From Nilaparvata lugens (lineage: Eukaryota > Arthropoda > Insecta > Hemiptera > Delphacidae): a stretch of 64,000 nt of DNA. Location: NCBI RefSeq assembly GCF_014356525.2, contig NC_052510.1:57511273-57575272 (forward strand). The letters are read 5' to 3'. Both the position numbers and the translations under genes were made by a program. The notes under the pieces were generated by a model that saw only the letters and a list, made by a program, of their open reading frames with translations, searched no databases and was not told the origin of the DNA. The number at the start of each line of letters is the position of its first letter. Position 1 is the stretch's first letter. Positions 31,823-43,283 of this stretch are shown here, in pieces.

Positions 31823-32017
31823 ATGTATAGTAATGGCAAGAAACATATTTTTTGTGTGATAATGCTATTTTTGTTTAGCCTAGTTGCTTTTAATTTCTAT
31901 AACCCTAATAAAATTGCTTTTAATTCTAATAAATATGCTATCGAACTTGCTAAAAACGGTTCATATGAGTTTTTCTCTGCCTATCTTGGTGCAGATAATA
32001 TTTCATCAATTTTATAA
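31823..32017 (+). CDS. small hypothetical ORF, 64 codons, N-terminal hydrophobic helix
   Basis: ATG start; residues about 9-24 (IFCVIMLFLFSLVAFN) form a hydrophobic, signal-anchor-like segment, followed by NPNKIAFNSNKYAIELAKNG and SYEFFSAYLGADNI. The pattern NKYAxELAKNGxYEFFSAY faintly recalls the region after the membrane segments in bacterial sulfatase/LTA-synthase-type membrane proteins, so a transferred or mobile-element fragment is conceivable. That is a weak impression. It has no promoter, splice or second-copy support and may be a chance frame. Confidence 0.2.
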   Translation: MYSNGKKHIFCVIMLFLFSLVAFNFYNPNKIAFNSNKYAIELAKNGSYEFFSAYLGADNISSIL

Positions 32018-32167
32018 ACCATAGAAAACCTACATCTATATCCTAGCTTTATTCTGTTTGTTATGAGCTATAGACCGCTGGGAAAATAAAAGTGTATCAT
32101 ATCTAACTCACGAGTCCCAGGTCGGAAACTTTCTGTACCCCAATCATATCACGAGGGAATAATAGTG

Positions 32168-32906
32168 TAGTGAGGTCCACGTTATAATGGCAGTGTTGCT
32201 ATCCTTGTCTATTATTGAACAAAGCAGATAGCGCTATCCTTTTCCAGCACCGCAAAGTTACCTGATCGCTCTTCAACAATGTGTTTCAACAATATAAATA
32301 AATTATTGACCGAGCGAAGTGAGATCTAAGATTCAAGTCGACAGTTTAGCATTTCTCTTAATGTTCAAATGTTTATATGTTGCGCATTTACGGCGAAACG
32401 CGGTAATAGATTTTCATGAAATTTGACAGGTATGTTTCTTTTTTAATTGCGCGTCGACGTATATACAAGGTTTTTGGAAATTTTGCATTCCAAGGATAAT
32501 ATAAAAGGAGAAAGGAGCCTCCTTCATACGCCAATATTAGAGTAAAAATCAGACTATAGAATTATTCATCATAGATCAGCTGACAAGTGATTACACAGAT
32601 GTGTGGAGAAGCCAGTCTATTGCTGTATTTCCATAAGGTCTACAGTTTCAATCAGGTACTTGTGGATGAGAATACTGCGTGTCTACTGTTCACAGAGCTA
32701 CTTGTAAATAAATTGAAACATATGAGTATATTTTCTTCATTACTAGAATGTAATTAATTATTTTAAACAGGAATGAACAGTTAATATGACATCTGATATA
32801 ACGGTATCAACTCTATCCTCTATAAATAGGACTGTTGCAAAGCAGTGGAATCGGCAACACAGTTTTCCTATCTTTCTCCACTGCCGTTGTAACGTGGACC
32901 CAACTA
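32168..32906. mobile_element. H-family TIR element H2, split by A3
   Basis: Left end TAGTGAGGTCCACGTTATAA + TGGCAGTG mirrors right end CACTGCCGTTGTAACGTGGA + CCCAACTA. The interior shares GATAGCGCTATCC with the 39.3-40.4 kb array. A3 sits inside. Confidence 0.8.
32305..32705 (+). mobile_element. A-family repeat A3 with 9-bp target duplication
   Basis: Same ends as A1. Perfect AAATAAATT at 32296-32304 and 32706-32714, although the sequence is low complexity. Inserted into H2, so A was active after H2 arrived. Confidence 0.85.
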
Positions 32907-33004
32907 CAGAAGCAGCCAAATAGTGGATCAATGAATCCTCATTGTTTGTATGCTTTGATGCGGCTCGTCTGCCTGTGTAAATAACAATAGCCTGCGTTGA
33001 GATA

Positions 33005-33076
33005 TGAGCCTATTCTATAGCCTATCATATCTATGAGCTATGAGCCTATTCTATAGCCTATCATATCTATGAGCTA
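33005..33076. repeat. 36-bp tandem duplication
   Basis: TGAGCCTATTCTATAGCCTA at 33005 and 33041. Confidence 0.92.
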
Positions 33077-33210
33077 TAAGCCTTTCCCTCACTGTTTAGT
33101 GTATCATTGGTCTTTATTGCTTTAGTGTGTGATTAGGTACAAAATTCGAAACAATCTCTATGGCATTGGAGTCTCTGTGGAGTTTGATTGCAGTTAGACA
33201 GTTAGATACG

Positions 33211-33632
33211 AGTATATTTGGCTAGCAAAGCAAGAGCTCATAACAGGATTTCAGAGGACAATAGTAAGCTGAAAGGGAACTATAGATGTAGATACAATTT
33301 CCAATAATAGTCATCATATATACATTACTAGAAGTACTATGGTAATATCAAAGAGTAATTCTTTTACAATATTTTGCAGTTGATTGGTAATTTTTCAGAT
33401 AATTTTGGTAATGAAATAATAGTTATATTTGACAAGCAAAGCAACAGCACACGGTTACACAGGACAATAGTAATCTGGAAGAAACTATAGATGTAGATAC
33501 GATTCCCAATAATACTCATCATATATATACATTACTAGAAGTACTATGGTAATATCATAGAGTAATACTTTCATAATATTTTTCATTTGAATTATTGCAA
33601 TTTTTCAAATAATTTTGGTAATGAAATAATTG
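33211..33632. repeat. ~205-bp tandem duplication
   Basis: GGACAATAGTAAKCTG (33257 and 33462), CATTACTAGAAGTACTATGG and AATAATTTTGGTAATGAAAT (actual variants differ slightly) recur in the same order. Confidence 0.88.
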
Positions 33633-33709
33633 CTTTGAAAGCATTGTAAAGGATGGGTTGTTGATTTAGGAGGCTGAGAGGTGACTATATAACAGGCAGT
33701 AGTGAAAGG

Positions 33710-33806
33710 AAGAAACAAGAAGAAGAAGAAGAAGAAGAAGAAGAAGAGAAGAAGAAGAAGAAGAAGAAGAAGAAGAAGCAGAAGAAGATAATAGAAGAAG
33801 AATACA
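33710..33806. repeat. (GAA)n microsatellite
   Basis: About 95 bases of near-pure AAG/GAA on the plus strand. Confidence 0.95.
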
Positions 33807-34163
33807 ATTATGAATATTATACACTTTTAATTCCTTTGAAAATAAATATTATTAGTGATAAAATCATTTTGGTCTACACTGGACAACTAAACAGTATTAA
33901 TAGATTCACACGTATTCCCATTATCACTGTGTTACAAGCTAAAGGAAAATTATCATTTGATGCCCATCCAAAATTGAGTTTCTTCCCTAATAACTGAAGC
34001 TATAAATCAGAAGAAGATAAGATTGACTGTGCAGCTGAATACTAATTGGTACACCACAGTCTTCTCAGATTTTGGAAGCAACTTCAAAGGGATCAAAAAT
34101 GAATGAAAAAGTGTCAGATTCAGTCTGATTAACAACTAATTTCAGCTACACATTGTCACTCCA

Positions 34164-34490
34164 CTTTCATCCCTTTCTGATATTTGCTGCTTCTTTCAAA
34201 ATCATTATAATCCGTCATCATCATGATTAACATCTAAATTTAACCCAAACATTTACTTTAAATTAGTTTCATCCTTTTCCAATCTCTGCTTCTTACCTCA
34301 AAGTCATTATAATCCATTATCATCATGATTAACAACTATAATTTTAAATATAATTTATTATTACATTATAAATACAATTTATAATTTTAGCTCAAACATA
34401 TACTCCACATTAGTTTCATCCTTTTCCAATCTTTGCTTTTTCTCTCAAAATCGTCAATATCCATTATCATTATCATCATCATCACATACA
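34164..34490. repeat. three degenerate tandem copies with TCATCCTTTTCCAATCT
   Basis: TTTCATCC begins at 34164, 34267 and 34413; the units share TCAAARTCATTATAATCC and ATCATCATGATTAAC. They end in a (TCA)n run. Confidence 0.8.
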
Positions 34491-36580
34491 CCAGTACAAT
34501 CATCATCAAAATCATCTATAGTCTAGATCAAGATTAACGTAAACGTTCATATTTCAGCAGCAGAATCTGCAAAGAGCCTCCAAGGAGACGTATGATAAAA
34601 TAATTAATAGAATTTTGGAATTTTGTAGTGTTCAGGATTAATAAACGAATACAATAATTGAGGTTACGTCTGAACATCACCATGCAATATCGAATTTCCT
34701 TCAAACTGCACCGTTTTTCGGAACGAAATTAGTCCAAAACCTGCGATTTGGATGTTTCTAGCTAGAAACATTCAGTGCACTGAAAAATGAGTATTATCTT
34801 CTAAAATTGAGAATCACCAAGGATAATGACAGGAAACGTGAGAGCAGGTTATGAATGATTTGCAGCCGAGAGATTCTGTGTAACAGGTAGACGTTTCTTG
34901 CCATTAGACAAGAGTCATAGCTCAGACGAGGAATTAGATCTCTCTCAAAAAGGAGGAAACCTGTTATCTAGCAATTTCAATTACCCGTACCCTTGAATTA
35001 GGTATTCTCCGACGATCACCACTATTCTGATCCGGCCTGTTGTTCTCGTAAAGGCTGAATAAATTGGAGCACGTACGAACTTCTTGCGTCTTTCCACCAT
35101 CTTAACTCTCAACTGTCAGCATCAGTAGAATGGTGAACGTTGGTGTTCATCCATAAGGTACTCTGACAGTTAGAACTGAATCTATCCGTGCAACCCGGCG
35201 TCAAAACTGAGTTCCTTTGGGCATTCAAATTCAAAATTGTAGAAACAAGATATGGGACTACCATCCCTTCGTAAAAGGGATGTCAATTTACATGCAACAA
35301 TAAGTGGTCCACTGTATTTCAATTATGTTTTTGTATCGAATGATCCAACAATCTTAGTGGACCTTCACCTATAATACTAGAAACTACCTTCTCTACAATT
35401 TAAAAAAAAATCCAGACAAAATTACGGCCCTTGAGAGAATTATTCTTTCTTGAAGGTTTCTGTAGGTTACGAGAAGTACGTGATTTATATTAAGGATTCA
35501 CTATACACTATCTGTAGAAGCTATTCATGTAACAATGAAAATGGCGAAAAATTATAGTATTGATGGGTGAAATTTGAATAATGTTCAGTACAAAGTAGTT
35601 GCGGTTTGATTTAGAATTGGGACAGTGGATTTAAAATTCTCTAGCTAGCGAATGAACGTTATTTGTAGGTGGTTCCGTGTGGAATATGACTTCTTATTAC
35701 AGTGCTTCTAGCGAAAAAAAGTCGAGGTCGTGTAAAAACTGAGTCAAAATTCAATCTTTCCGGGAAAAAACTCCGTTTCAGGAAGAAGAAAAAAGATGAA
35801 TGAAACGAAGAAATTCGGATCCGACAGATGACATAAGGACGAGAGAATAATAAAGGAACTTTTCTCTCGTTAAGAGGTCCGCCCAAACCATTCCGATAAG
35901 TCCCCAGTAACAACTTTTTGATTTATTTCCTTCTCTCTCTCTCCCCTTTCCAGGTTATTTATTCTCTCTCTATTATTTTTATAATCCGCTTCTGGGTCGT
36001 CCTGCACGCTATTCAAAGTCGAAAAAGATAATAACTTTTTTATAGTAGGTGAGAGTTGGGTTTTATCTCAAGGCGGAGAAAGATGTGTTGGATTTCTTTT
36101 ATTTTCTAGTAATTTTGTACGTTTCTCATTTTTGATCCCGGCATCAAAGCGCCAGATTTCTGTACAGAGACTGTCAGAGCCGGGATTGTAATAAAACATA
36201 CCGTTAGGATTGCCATGCTCTCTGTTCAGAGAGCAAAGGACCGGCCAAGCCAGCGTCTGAAACGAATCCATATCTCTTGATTTATATCTGAGCCGTGAGA
36301 TTCTAGCAACTGACTGGGACGATAAAGGAGCGTGGAAAATTTGTCGGCTGAGCCAGCCGGGTTATGAATAGGATTCCCACTAACTAAACTTGGAGTTTTT
36401 TCGGGCTGGAAGGAAAATGAATCGTGCTGTTTTGATTTATATACTTCGCTTTGTCAATGATTGGAAATGCTTTGAATTTGTTCGAGGATGTACGCTTCGA
36501 AATTAGTTCCCAGTTTGTACAAAGTAGCAGCTTTTCAAAAATAGCCCTTGCTTCCAAGGATTACAAGAAATCCTTAAATT
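34491..36580. other. 2-kb stretch without recognised repeats, less AT-rich
   Basis: Long single-copy region with many CpGs (CGACGATCACCACTATTCTG; GGGACGATAAAGGAGCGTGG). ORFs on the minus strand (35659-35913, 36068-36271) carry no domains. This is a candidate for conserved non-coding sequence; I can see no splice-site pair I trust. Confidence 0.35.
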
Positions 36581-36905
36581 AGAGAAAGAAAAATATCATA
36601 CCCAGTAGATCTACCAATAAAATATGTAAAATATAATAGATAAATATTATTTTACGCGAAATCCAATTGAAAATAATCAATAAAAATATGGATAGAAAAA
36701 GATTAGAATTATCCGTAGCAAACTTCTACACTGGTGAGACAATAGATCCTTCAATTATAGAAAGAAGAACATCATACCAAGTAGACCTGGCAATAAAATA
36801 TGTGAAATATAATAGATAGAGATTCTTTTACGCAAAATCCAATGAAAATATGGATAGAAAAATATTAAAATTATCCGTAGCAAACTTCTACTCTACAGTA
36901 GTGAA
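36581..36905. repeat. ~178-bp tandem duplication
   Basis: AGAAAGAARAAYATCATACC at 36583 and 36760; the units end ATTATCCGTAGCAAACTTCT. Confidence 0.9.
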
Positions 36906-37068
36906 AAGATTCCTAATCAATTACAAACGTTGGCTCATGTGTATTCGTTACTGTGTTTTTCAAAAACCGGAACTAATATTGTACTATACTTATACTGTAC
37001 TTACATCTTCTAATACTCATACAGTATTTTGCCACTATATTTTTATAGTACTAAAATATGTTGCATGT

Positions 37069-37246
37069 AAAGGTGCATACAGATATACGCGCCTCCAACA
37101 CGCTCCGCACTCGCTCCGATCATGAACGTTATGGGAGATGTTAGCTCTTCTCGCATTCCACTCTTGCTCCCCGGTCGATCATCAATCAATCGATCTGCTC
37201 GAGTGACGTTCGATTGTGGAGCAGAGCGAAAGTCTGTACACACCTT
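37069..37246. mobile_element. E-family TIR element, copy E2
   Basis: AAAGGTGCATACAGATATAC and inverse AAAGTCTGTACACACCTT. The interior is diverged from E1, with GCTCCGCACTCGCTCCGATC and an inverse TGTGGAGCAGAGCG. Confidence 0.75.
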
Positions 37247-37478
37247 ATGAAAGACAAGCAGGTAACCTGAGCTCCACAAGGGTCCAATTGAAAACTTGAC
37301 AAACTAGGAACTTGACGTACTGAAATCTTTACCAATTCAAAATATAGGCCTATAAACATCCTTGGTAAATTTAGAATATTTGTACAACATTTCAAGTTGA
37401 TCAGTTCAGTAGTACAGACGTGATGATGCGACATTCGTGAACTTCCTATCCTGTATAAGCCAATTCTTTCCTTTATTA

Positions 37479-37610
37479 TACTGAGGGTGATGCCCACATA
37501 AGCTCTTAGACTTGTGCGTGAGAAATGAGTGAGAGGGATGATGATGAGAGATGACGACTACTTTTTAGGTAGTCGGGACCGACGTGTTATCATCTCCTCC
37601 GAAAGACGGG
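37479..37610 (-). mobile_element. G-family SINE, minus copy
   Basis: ATACTGAGGGTGATGCCCAC...TAGTCGGGACCGACGTG...CTCCTCCGAAAGACGGG is the reverse complement of 22175-22316 with minor changes. Confidence 0.85.
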
Positions 37611-38267
37611 ATATTATATTACAGAAGAAATTGCTCTTGATTCCAAGGAAACGAAAAATGATCATCAAATTCCCAGCTGTTGATCAACTTTCTACAGCAC
37701 CAATAAAAAATGTGGAATATTAGAGATAAAAATTCTCCTAAACAAGAACTCGAGTTCCTTCGTGAGTGAAAATTTTGATAAGAGACGGGAGGTTTCTAGA
37801 GGGTGAGACGAAGATAATATTTGCAATATTATAGATGAAAGTTTTTTGAACAAATTTCTCCGTCAGTGAAAATTTTGATAAGAAAGGGAAGTTTTCTAGG
37901 AGAGAGGAAGATTAAACTGTCTGTCCGTCAGATATGAGCTGCTATTTCGAGATTGGTCATTTTCTGCCATGAAACTCTCAGTAAGCTTCTTCTCATGGGT
38001 GCATTGTGATTCCCAACACGTCGCCGGGATCTTTTCTGTTGCTGTGAACGAGGCCGGATATATGACTTACCGGAAGCCTGGACATGTCTGGAAAATCTAT
38101 TATATATTACAGTATACAACAGTAAATATAGCACAGTTCTGTACCGTGCCTCGCTGACAAGTAGCCAGCTTTATATTACGACTCTCTTCTACTTTTCTAC
38201 TTGAACTTTTGGCTCTTGTCACGCTCTTGAAATCCGACTACTTCAAATAATTCTTTTGAAAATAGTA
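37611..38267. other. unassigned sequence
   Basis: A weak internal duplication (GTGAAAATTTTGATAAGA at about 37767 and 37873). Otherwise nothing recognised. Confidence 0.4.
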
Positions 38268-38401
38268 TATTTCGCACCTAGGATCGAAAATTAGACTTTT
38301 CCGGCTCGAGATCGGTACGGCCTCGGACTAGAAAAGATTGAGAGCCGGAAAAACATTTTTGCCCGTGGTGCGAACGCTATTTTTAGCCACATACAAAGAT
38401 A

Positions 38402-38500
<99 letters not shown>

Positions 38501-38615
38501 ATATATATATGAGAATAGTTCTTTACTAAGCACTTCCGAAAGCAGAAGTGGAAGGTCATAGCTCTAGCAAATCTGAGGTAATCTGAATATCAGGAAATTG
38601 TCCAAGTATTTTTAT
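38268..38615 (+). mobile_element. J-family repeat, copy J1, with expanded (TA)n
   Basis: TATATTTCGCACCTAGGATC, GAGAGCCGGAAAAACATTTT, GCGAACGCTATTTTTAGCCA, (TA)n, CACTTCCGAAAGCAGAAGTG. The reverse copy J2 is at 62862-63123. Confidence 0.88.
38404..38509. repeat. (TA)n microsatellite, ~105 bp
   Basis: Almost pure alternating TA with one phase break near 38488. In J2 the same position has only ATATATATAATTGATTATTT, so the tract expanded within the element. Confidence 0.97.
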
Positions 38616-38708
38616 TTTTTATTCTGATTTGTCTAAATAACCTAAAAGATTATGTTCAATTATGTGGGAGGTTGAGTTTATACTTTTTTATTCTTTCAAA
38701 TGACAATT

Positions 38709-39277
38709 ATTGACCGTGCGAAGTGAGGTCTAAGATTCAAGTCGACGGTTTGGCATTTCTCTTAATGTTTAAATGTTTATATATGTTTTTATGTTGCGCA
38801 TTTACAGCAAAACGCGGTAATAGATTTTCATGAAATTTGACAGGTATGTTCCTTTTTAAATTGCGCGTCGACGTATATACAAGGTTTTTGAAAATTTTGC
38901 ATTTCAAGGATAATATAAATGGAAAAAGGAGCCTTTTTCATACGCTAATATTACCGTAAAAATCAGACTATAGAATTATTCATCATAAACCAGCTGTCTA
39001 GTGGACTATAATACTACCCCTTCAAAAACATCGAACATCTTGAAAATATATCTTTCCATCAACGTTGTAGACAGTTGCAGCCAGACCTGATAACAGCGCT
39101 CACACTCACATTCCGGGACGACATGTCACGGTACGATAGGACAGAAAGCTCTATATTTATTTAGGATTTTTTCTAGACATTTTAAATTGATAAATTATTT
39201 ATCAATTTTGAGAAAACATAACAACAGGTCAATGTAACTTACTGAGCGCGAGGTCTACTGTTCACAGAACTACTAGT
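38709..39277 (+). mobile_element. A-family variant A4 (569 bp, replaced interior)
   Basis: A-type left half up to CATCATAAACCAGCTG and the A-type right end GAGGTCTACTGTTCACAGAA. About 250 bases between them (38997-39245) differ from A1-A3. It joins directly to H-family sequence (AATGGCAGTGGAGAAAG). Confidence 0.85.
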
Positions 39278-40444
39278 AATGGCAGTGGAGAAAGATAAGA
39301 GAACAACGTTGCGATCCTCTGTCTTGTCAATGCCTTCTACAGACGGTAGCTGATACAGGCTTATTGATGTAATATTAACTGTCCATTCTCGTTTAAAATA
39401 ATAAATTATATTTTATTCAGCAAGAGATTATATTTTCAATTATTACATAATGAATTTTCATAATTAAGATGAAATAGTTTGTTGATTCTACTTTTATTAT
39501 CAATACGTCTTGTCTTCATGTCTTGTAAATCAATGCCTCCTATAGACTGTAGCTGATACAGGTTTATTGATGTAATATTAACTGTCCATTCTCGTTTAAA
39601 ATAATCAATTATATTTTATTTAGCAAGAAATTATGTTTTTCAATTATTACATAATGAATTTTCATAATTAAAATGAGTTAATTCTACATTTATTAATTCT
39701 ACATCTATTAATTCTACATTGTTAAAAGACGATCTGGCAACAGAGCAAAGCGAGAAAGAGATAGCGCTATCCTCTTTGTTGAATGATAGACAAGGATAGC
39801 AATACCATTGCTAATCAAACACTGTCATTATAACGAGGACCATTATATGCTAGTCCATAGTTCTTACCAAGCAGGAGCTGATACCGGCTTATTGATGTAA
39901 TATTAACTGTTCATTCTTGCTTAAAATAATCAATTATACTCTATCAAGCAATAAATTATATTTTTCAATAATCACATAATGAAGATGAAATATTCTATTA
40001 ATAATTAATTAACTCTTCATTGTTAAAAACGATCTGGCAACAGAGCAAAGCTATAGAAAGAGATAGCGCTATCCTCTTTGTTGAATGATAGACAAGGATA
40101 GCAATACCATTGCTAATCAAACACTGTCATTATAACGAGGACCATTATATGCTAGTCCATAGTTCTTACCAAGCAGGAGCTGATACCGGCTTATTGATGT
40201 AATATTAACTGTTCATTCTTGCTTAAAATAATCAATTATACTCTATCAAGCAAGAAATTATATTTTTCAATAATTACATAATGAAGATGAAATATTCTGT
40301 TAATTAATAATTAACTCTTCATTGTTAAAAAACGATCTGGCAACAGAGCAAAGCTAGAAAGAGATAGCGCTATCCTCTTTGTTGAATGATAGACAAGGAT
40401 AGCAATACCATTGCTACCATTATAACGAGGACCTCACTATAGGT
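39278..40444. repeat. tandem array of H-related units (201-327 bp spacing)
   Basis: CTGATACMGGYTTATTGATG at 39350, 39551, 39878 and 40190. The last two units are almost identical and carry CGATCTGGCAACAGAGCAAA, GATAGCGCTATCCTCTTTGT and CATTATAACGAGGACC. The array ends in the H terminus GACCTCACTATAGG. Confidence 0.92.
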
Positions 40445-40554
40445 TATGCTGGTCCATAGTTCATACCAAACAGGATATAGATATAAATAATAATAATTCA
40501 GATTTTCTATGGTTCATACTTTCATTCACTATACTTGTGTCATATGGGATCTTG

Positions 40555-40818
40555 TTCAGGTTAAGCTAGTGGCTCAGGTTAAGGTCTCAGGTTAGTGTTC
40601 AGGTTAAGCTAGTGTCTCAGGTTAAGGTCTCAGGTTAGTGTTCAGGTTAAGCTAGTGTCTCAGGTTAAGGTCTCAGGTTAGTGTTCAGGTTAAGCTAGTG
40701 TCTCAGGTTAAGGTCTCAGGTTAGTGTTCAGGTTAAGCTAGTGTCTCAGGTTAAGGTCTCAGGTTAGTGTTCAGGTTAAGCTAGTGTCTCAGGTTAAGGT
40801 CTCAGGTTAGTGTTCAAG
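40555..40818. repeat. 43-bp minisatellite, six units
   Basis: TTCAGGTTAAGCTAGTGTCT + CAGGTTAAGGTCTCAGGTTA + GTG, starting at 40555 and every 43 bases to 40812, almost invariant. Each unit itself contains CAGGTTA three times. Confidence 0.97.
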
Positions 40819-41336
40819 TTAATTTGTTATAGATAGATATACAGCATCGGAGCTTAGGTTACTCTCGTCTCCTTAGAGTCACATCATCACGACCGAAATG
40901 AACCGGACTCAGAATGTCATGACTTTCTCTTCCCGACCAGGTGATTGAAAATGGTTCAGTCAGGTAATGGCATTGAGTTTATGGTCAATTAAAAAATCGT
41001 GTATTGATTCCTGGGGTCGGTTGATGGAGAGAGATGCGACTGTGGGAGTTTTTGAACGTGATACAGATAGAAAGGGAGTCGGTTATGTGTTGTGAGATTC
41101 ACTCCAAACTGTCAGAATTGATTGAATGGAAAACTGTGATGTGGTTCACAAGGAATTATGACACTGGAGTAAACTATCTCACTGCAGATACAGTCCATAA
41201 ACTGAAGATACGACTGGAAGTGAAAAAAAAAACAAATCAAATCAAATTTATTACAAAAACAATACAATAATTTTCAATCTAATTTTCTTGAGATACACTC
41301 TAACACTACACCAATTAATAACCATCTCACTATAAG
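40819..41336. other. unassigned; one 78-codon frame
   Basis: The plus frame 41034-41270 begins at an ATG and lacks any recognised motif; its end runs into A-rich DNA. Not called as a gene. Confidence 0.35.
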
Positions 41337-41348
41337 GTATCTTATTTT

Positions 41349-41581
41349 CACTTTTTGTGTTGTTGAGAAGTTGATATTGTGGTAATTATTCATATTGAAT
41401 GAAAAAAGACTAAGAAATTGTCAAAAAAACACTGATTTATTGATAATTAGAAAGACCGGTTTCGGTTATTACACTGATAAAGTTTATCAGAGATTGACAA
41501 TGATGTAATAACCGAAACCGGTCTTTCTAATTATCAATAAATCAGTGGTTTTTTGACAATTTCTTAGTCTTTTTTCATTCA
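41349..41581 (+). mobile_element. X-family fold-back I1 with 12-bp target duplication
   Basis: Perfect GTATCTTATTTT at 41337-41348 and 41582-41593. Nearly perfect arms of about 80 bases (AGACTAAGAAATTGTCAAAA, AATTAGAAAGACCGGTTTCG) around GTTTATCAGAGATTG. Plus-strand core ATTGACAATGATG...ACCGAAACCGG. Confidence 0.92.
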
Positions 41582-41593
41582 GTATCTTATTTT

Positions 41594-42084
41594 AATAACC
41601 CTAAATTTATTAAGGTTCAAGTTTTACATAGATAAATTGTGTAAAACGGGGGCAGATTATCTTTTTTAGTTTTTTCTTCAAAGTTATAGTTATTAACTTT
41701 ATTTTTATTTGAATCTGTGGCTATTTCCCAACCCTATTTATATGTAAGTGCAATTAATTCCATTTCAACAATTATTAATATACGATCGAAAAATATTTCA
41801 ATAGAAAAGTTACACCTAAAATTAATAGTAATAAAGGTAAAGAACTAAATAATGTATTATTTTTTTTAAATAACAAAAATAAGGGAAAAATTAACATTCA
41901 AAACAAATAACATCAGAGAACACTCTTTCAATGAAATTCCCATATTAGTTAAATTCTAATATGGCAGAATAGTGTAATGAATTTAAAATTCATTAACTAG
42001 ATATTCACTATATGTTTATTGTCAACAATCTACGTTTTTGTACGTTTTGGTTGAAAATAAAACATTCTACGAATTTTAATTTGA
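41594..42084. other. unassigned AT-rich sequence
   Basis: No partner repeat or gene. Confidence 0.4.
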
Positions 42085-42184
42085 ATTCAAATTTGGGAGT
42101 GGAATAGCACAAGGGGTTAGCTTATATTTTCTCTCCCTATTATTTTTGATGATGTACTTGTTGTATGAATCAATAAAGAATTGA
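42085..42184 (+). mobile_element. U-tail fragment U3
   Basis: TTTGGGAGTGGAATAGCACA, AGGGGTTAGCTTATATTTTC and a short AATAAAGAATTG end, as in U1 and U2. Confidence 0.65.
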
Positions 42185-42224
42185 TATGGTTATGATATTA
42201 CCTCTAATATAGTTATTACAATAG

Positions 42225-42292
42225 TTATTTATTTTTTTATTACAGAAAAAAAGACCACAGGCATTTAGCCCAAAACAGTCTTCACTACCATT
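42225..42292 (-). mobile_element. S-tail, minus orientation
   Basis: TTATTTATTTTTTTATTACA, then ACCACAGGCATTTAGCCCAA + AACAG: the S-tail hairpin in reverse. Confidence 0.65.
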
Positions 42293-42683
42293 TACGATCG
42301 AATGAAGTTAGTTACTAAAAGAGAAAGAAATAAGAGATACAGTACATGTAATTCACAAATACATAAGAAAGTTGATAAGTATGAGGAAAGCATAAGTAAT
42401 TGAGAATAATCTAAGCATAAGTAATAAATACAGAATAAAAACTAATCTAACTTATCTAAACTTAGAAACAGGTTAAGGGAAAACATGTGTCACTGTGGGA
42501 AGAAAACTTGTATATAAGGCTTCTATACTCTTAAAAGGGTTAAACTTTTATTATCATTTTTGTTTCCTCCCTTCAACTTGATATTTTTTTACCTGTAAAC
42601 AACGCGTTACATTTTTTATTTCATAGCTTAAATATAATTGAAAAGTAGTCCTGAGAAATATAACATACAACAGGTTCTATGAA

Positions 42684-42842
42684 TGATAAAACACTAGAAA
42701 AATGTCTAAAAATATCACATACGTGTTGGAAACATGTTTGAAACTTTTCAATAAATAATGAAAATTCATGATATTTTCAAACAATATTCCAGGGTTTTGA
42801 TATGAATAAATATCACTATATCCCACCAAGAACAGGATCTGA
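42684..42842. mobile_element. X-family element X8, 12-bp imperfect target duplication
   Basis: AGGTTCTATGAA (42672-42683) and AGGTTTTATGAA (42843-42854), 11 of 12 identical. Starts ATGATAAAACACTAG-like and ends GAATAAATATCACTATATCC, as X1 does. The core is decayed (GGAAACATGTTTG remains). Confidence 0.7.
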
Positions 42843-42848
42843 AGGTTT

Positions 42849-43009
42849 TATGAAGCTGAAGATAGCACAGTGTCAGTTAAAACGTAATCTAAGATTAAAC
42901 TGGATCAAGTTAAATCAAGTTTCGTTATGAAGCTGAAGGGTCGTTAGCACAGTGTCAGTTAAAACGTAATCTCAGTTTAAACTGGATTAAGTTAAATCAA
43001 GTTTCGTTT
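42849..43009. repeat. 77-bp tandem duplication
   Basis: TATGAAGCTGAAG at 42849 and 42926; both units contain GCACAGTGTCAGTTAAAACG and TTAAATCAAGTTTCGTT. Confidence 0.92.
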
Positions 43010-43240
43010 GTTATAATGTGATACTAGTGTGTTATAATGTGATCTTGGGATTAAACTACCAGCTGAGGTTTGCTTTCACTGTGCGAACAGCAGAATATCG
43101 ATAAAGATCTCTTGTTATTATCATATTTATATTATATCTTTTATTATAATATTTTTGTGATAATATTTTAAATCTGTTCGAGACTAATTTAGCTGATCAA
43201 AACCGTATCACAATAAGTAATCTCTCTTTTTTTGTTGCAG

Positions 43241-43283
43241 GTATGTACACTACTAGTTCATGAAGAATCCTTTCATACCGGTG
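43241..43283 (+). other. candidate 43-nt internal mini-exon
   Basis: Preceded by CTCTCTTTTTTTGTTGCAG, a strong polypyrimidine tract plus acceptor, and followed by GTGAGT, a consensus donor. One frame is open (VCTLLVHEESFHTG); the other two have stops. No partner exon was identified. Could be an exon of an unseen gene, a 3' UTR exon, or chance. Confidence 0.25.

Noticed and set aside
40555..40818. Interstitial telomere-like sequence (TCAGG/TTAGG words)
   Set aside because: The words occur only as parts of a fixed 43-bp unit, not as tandem pentamers.
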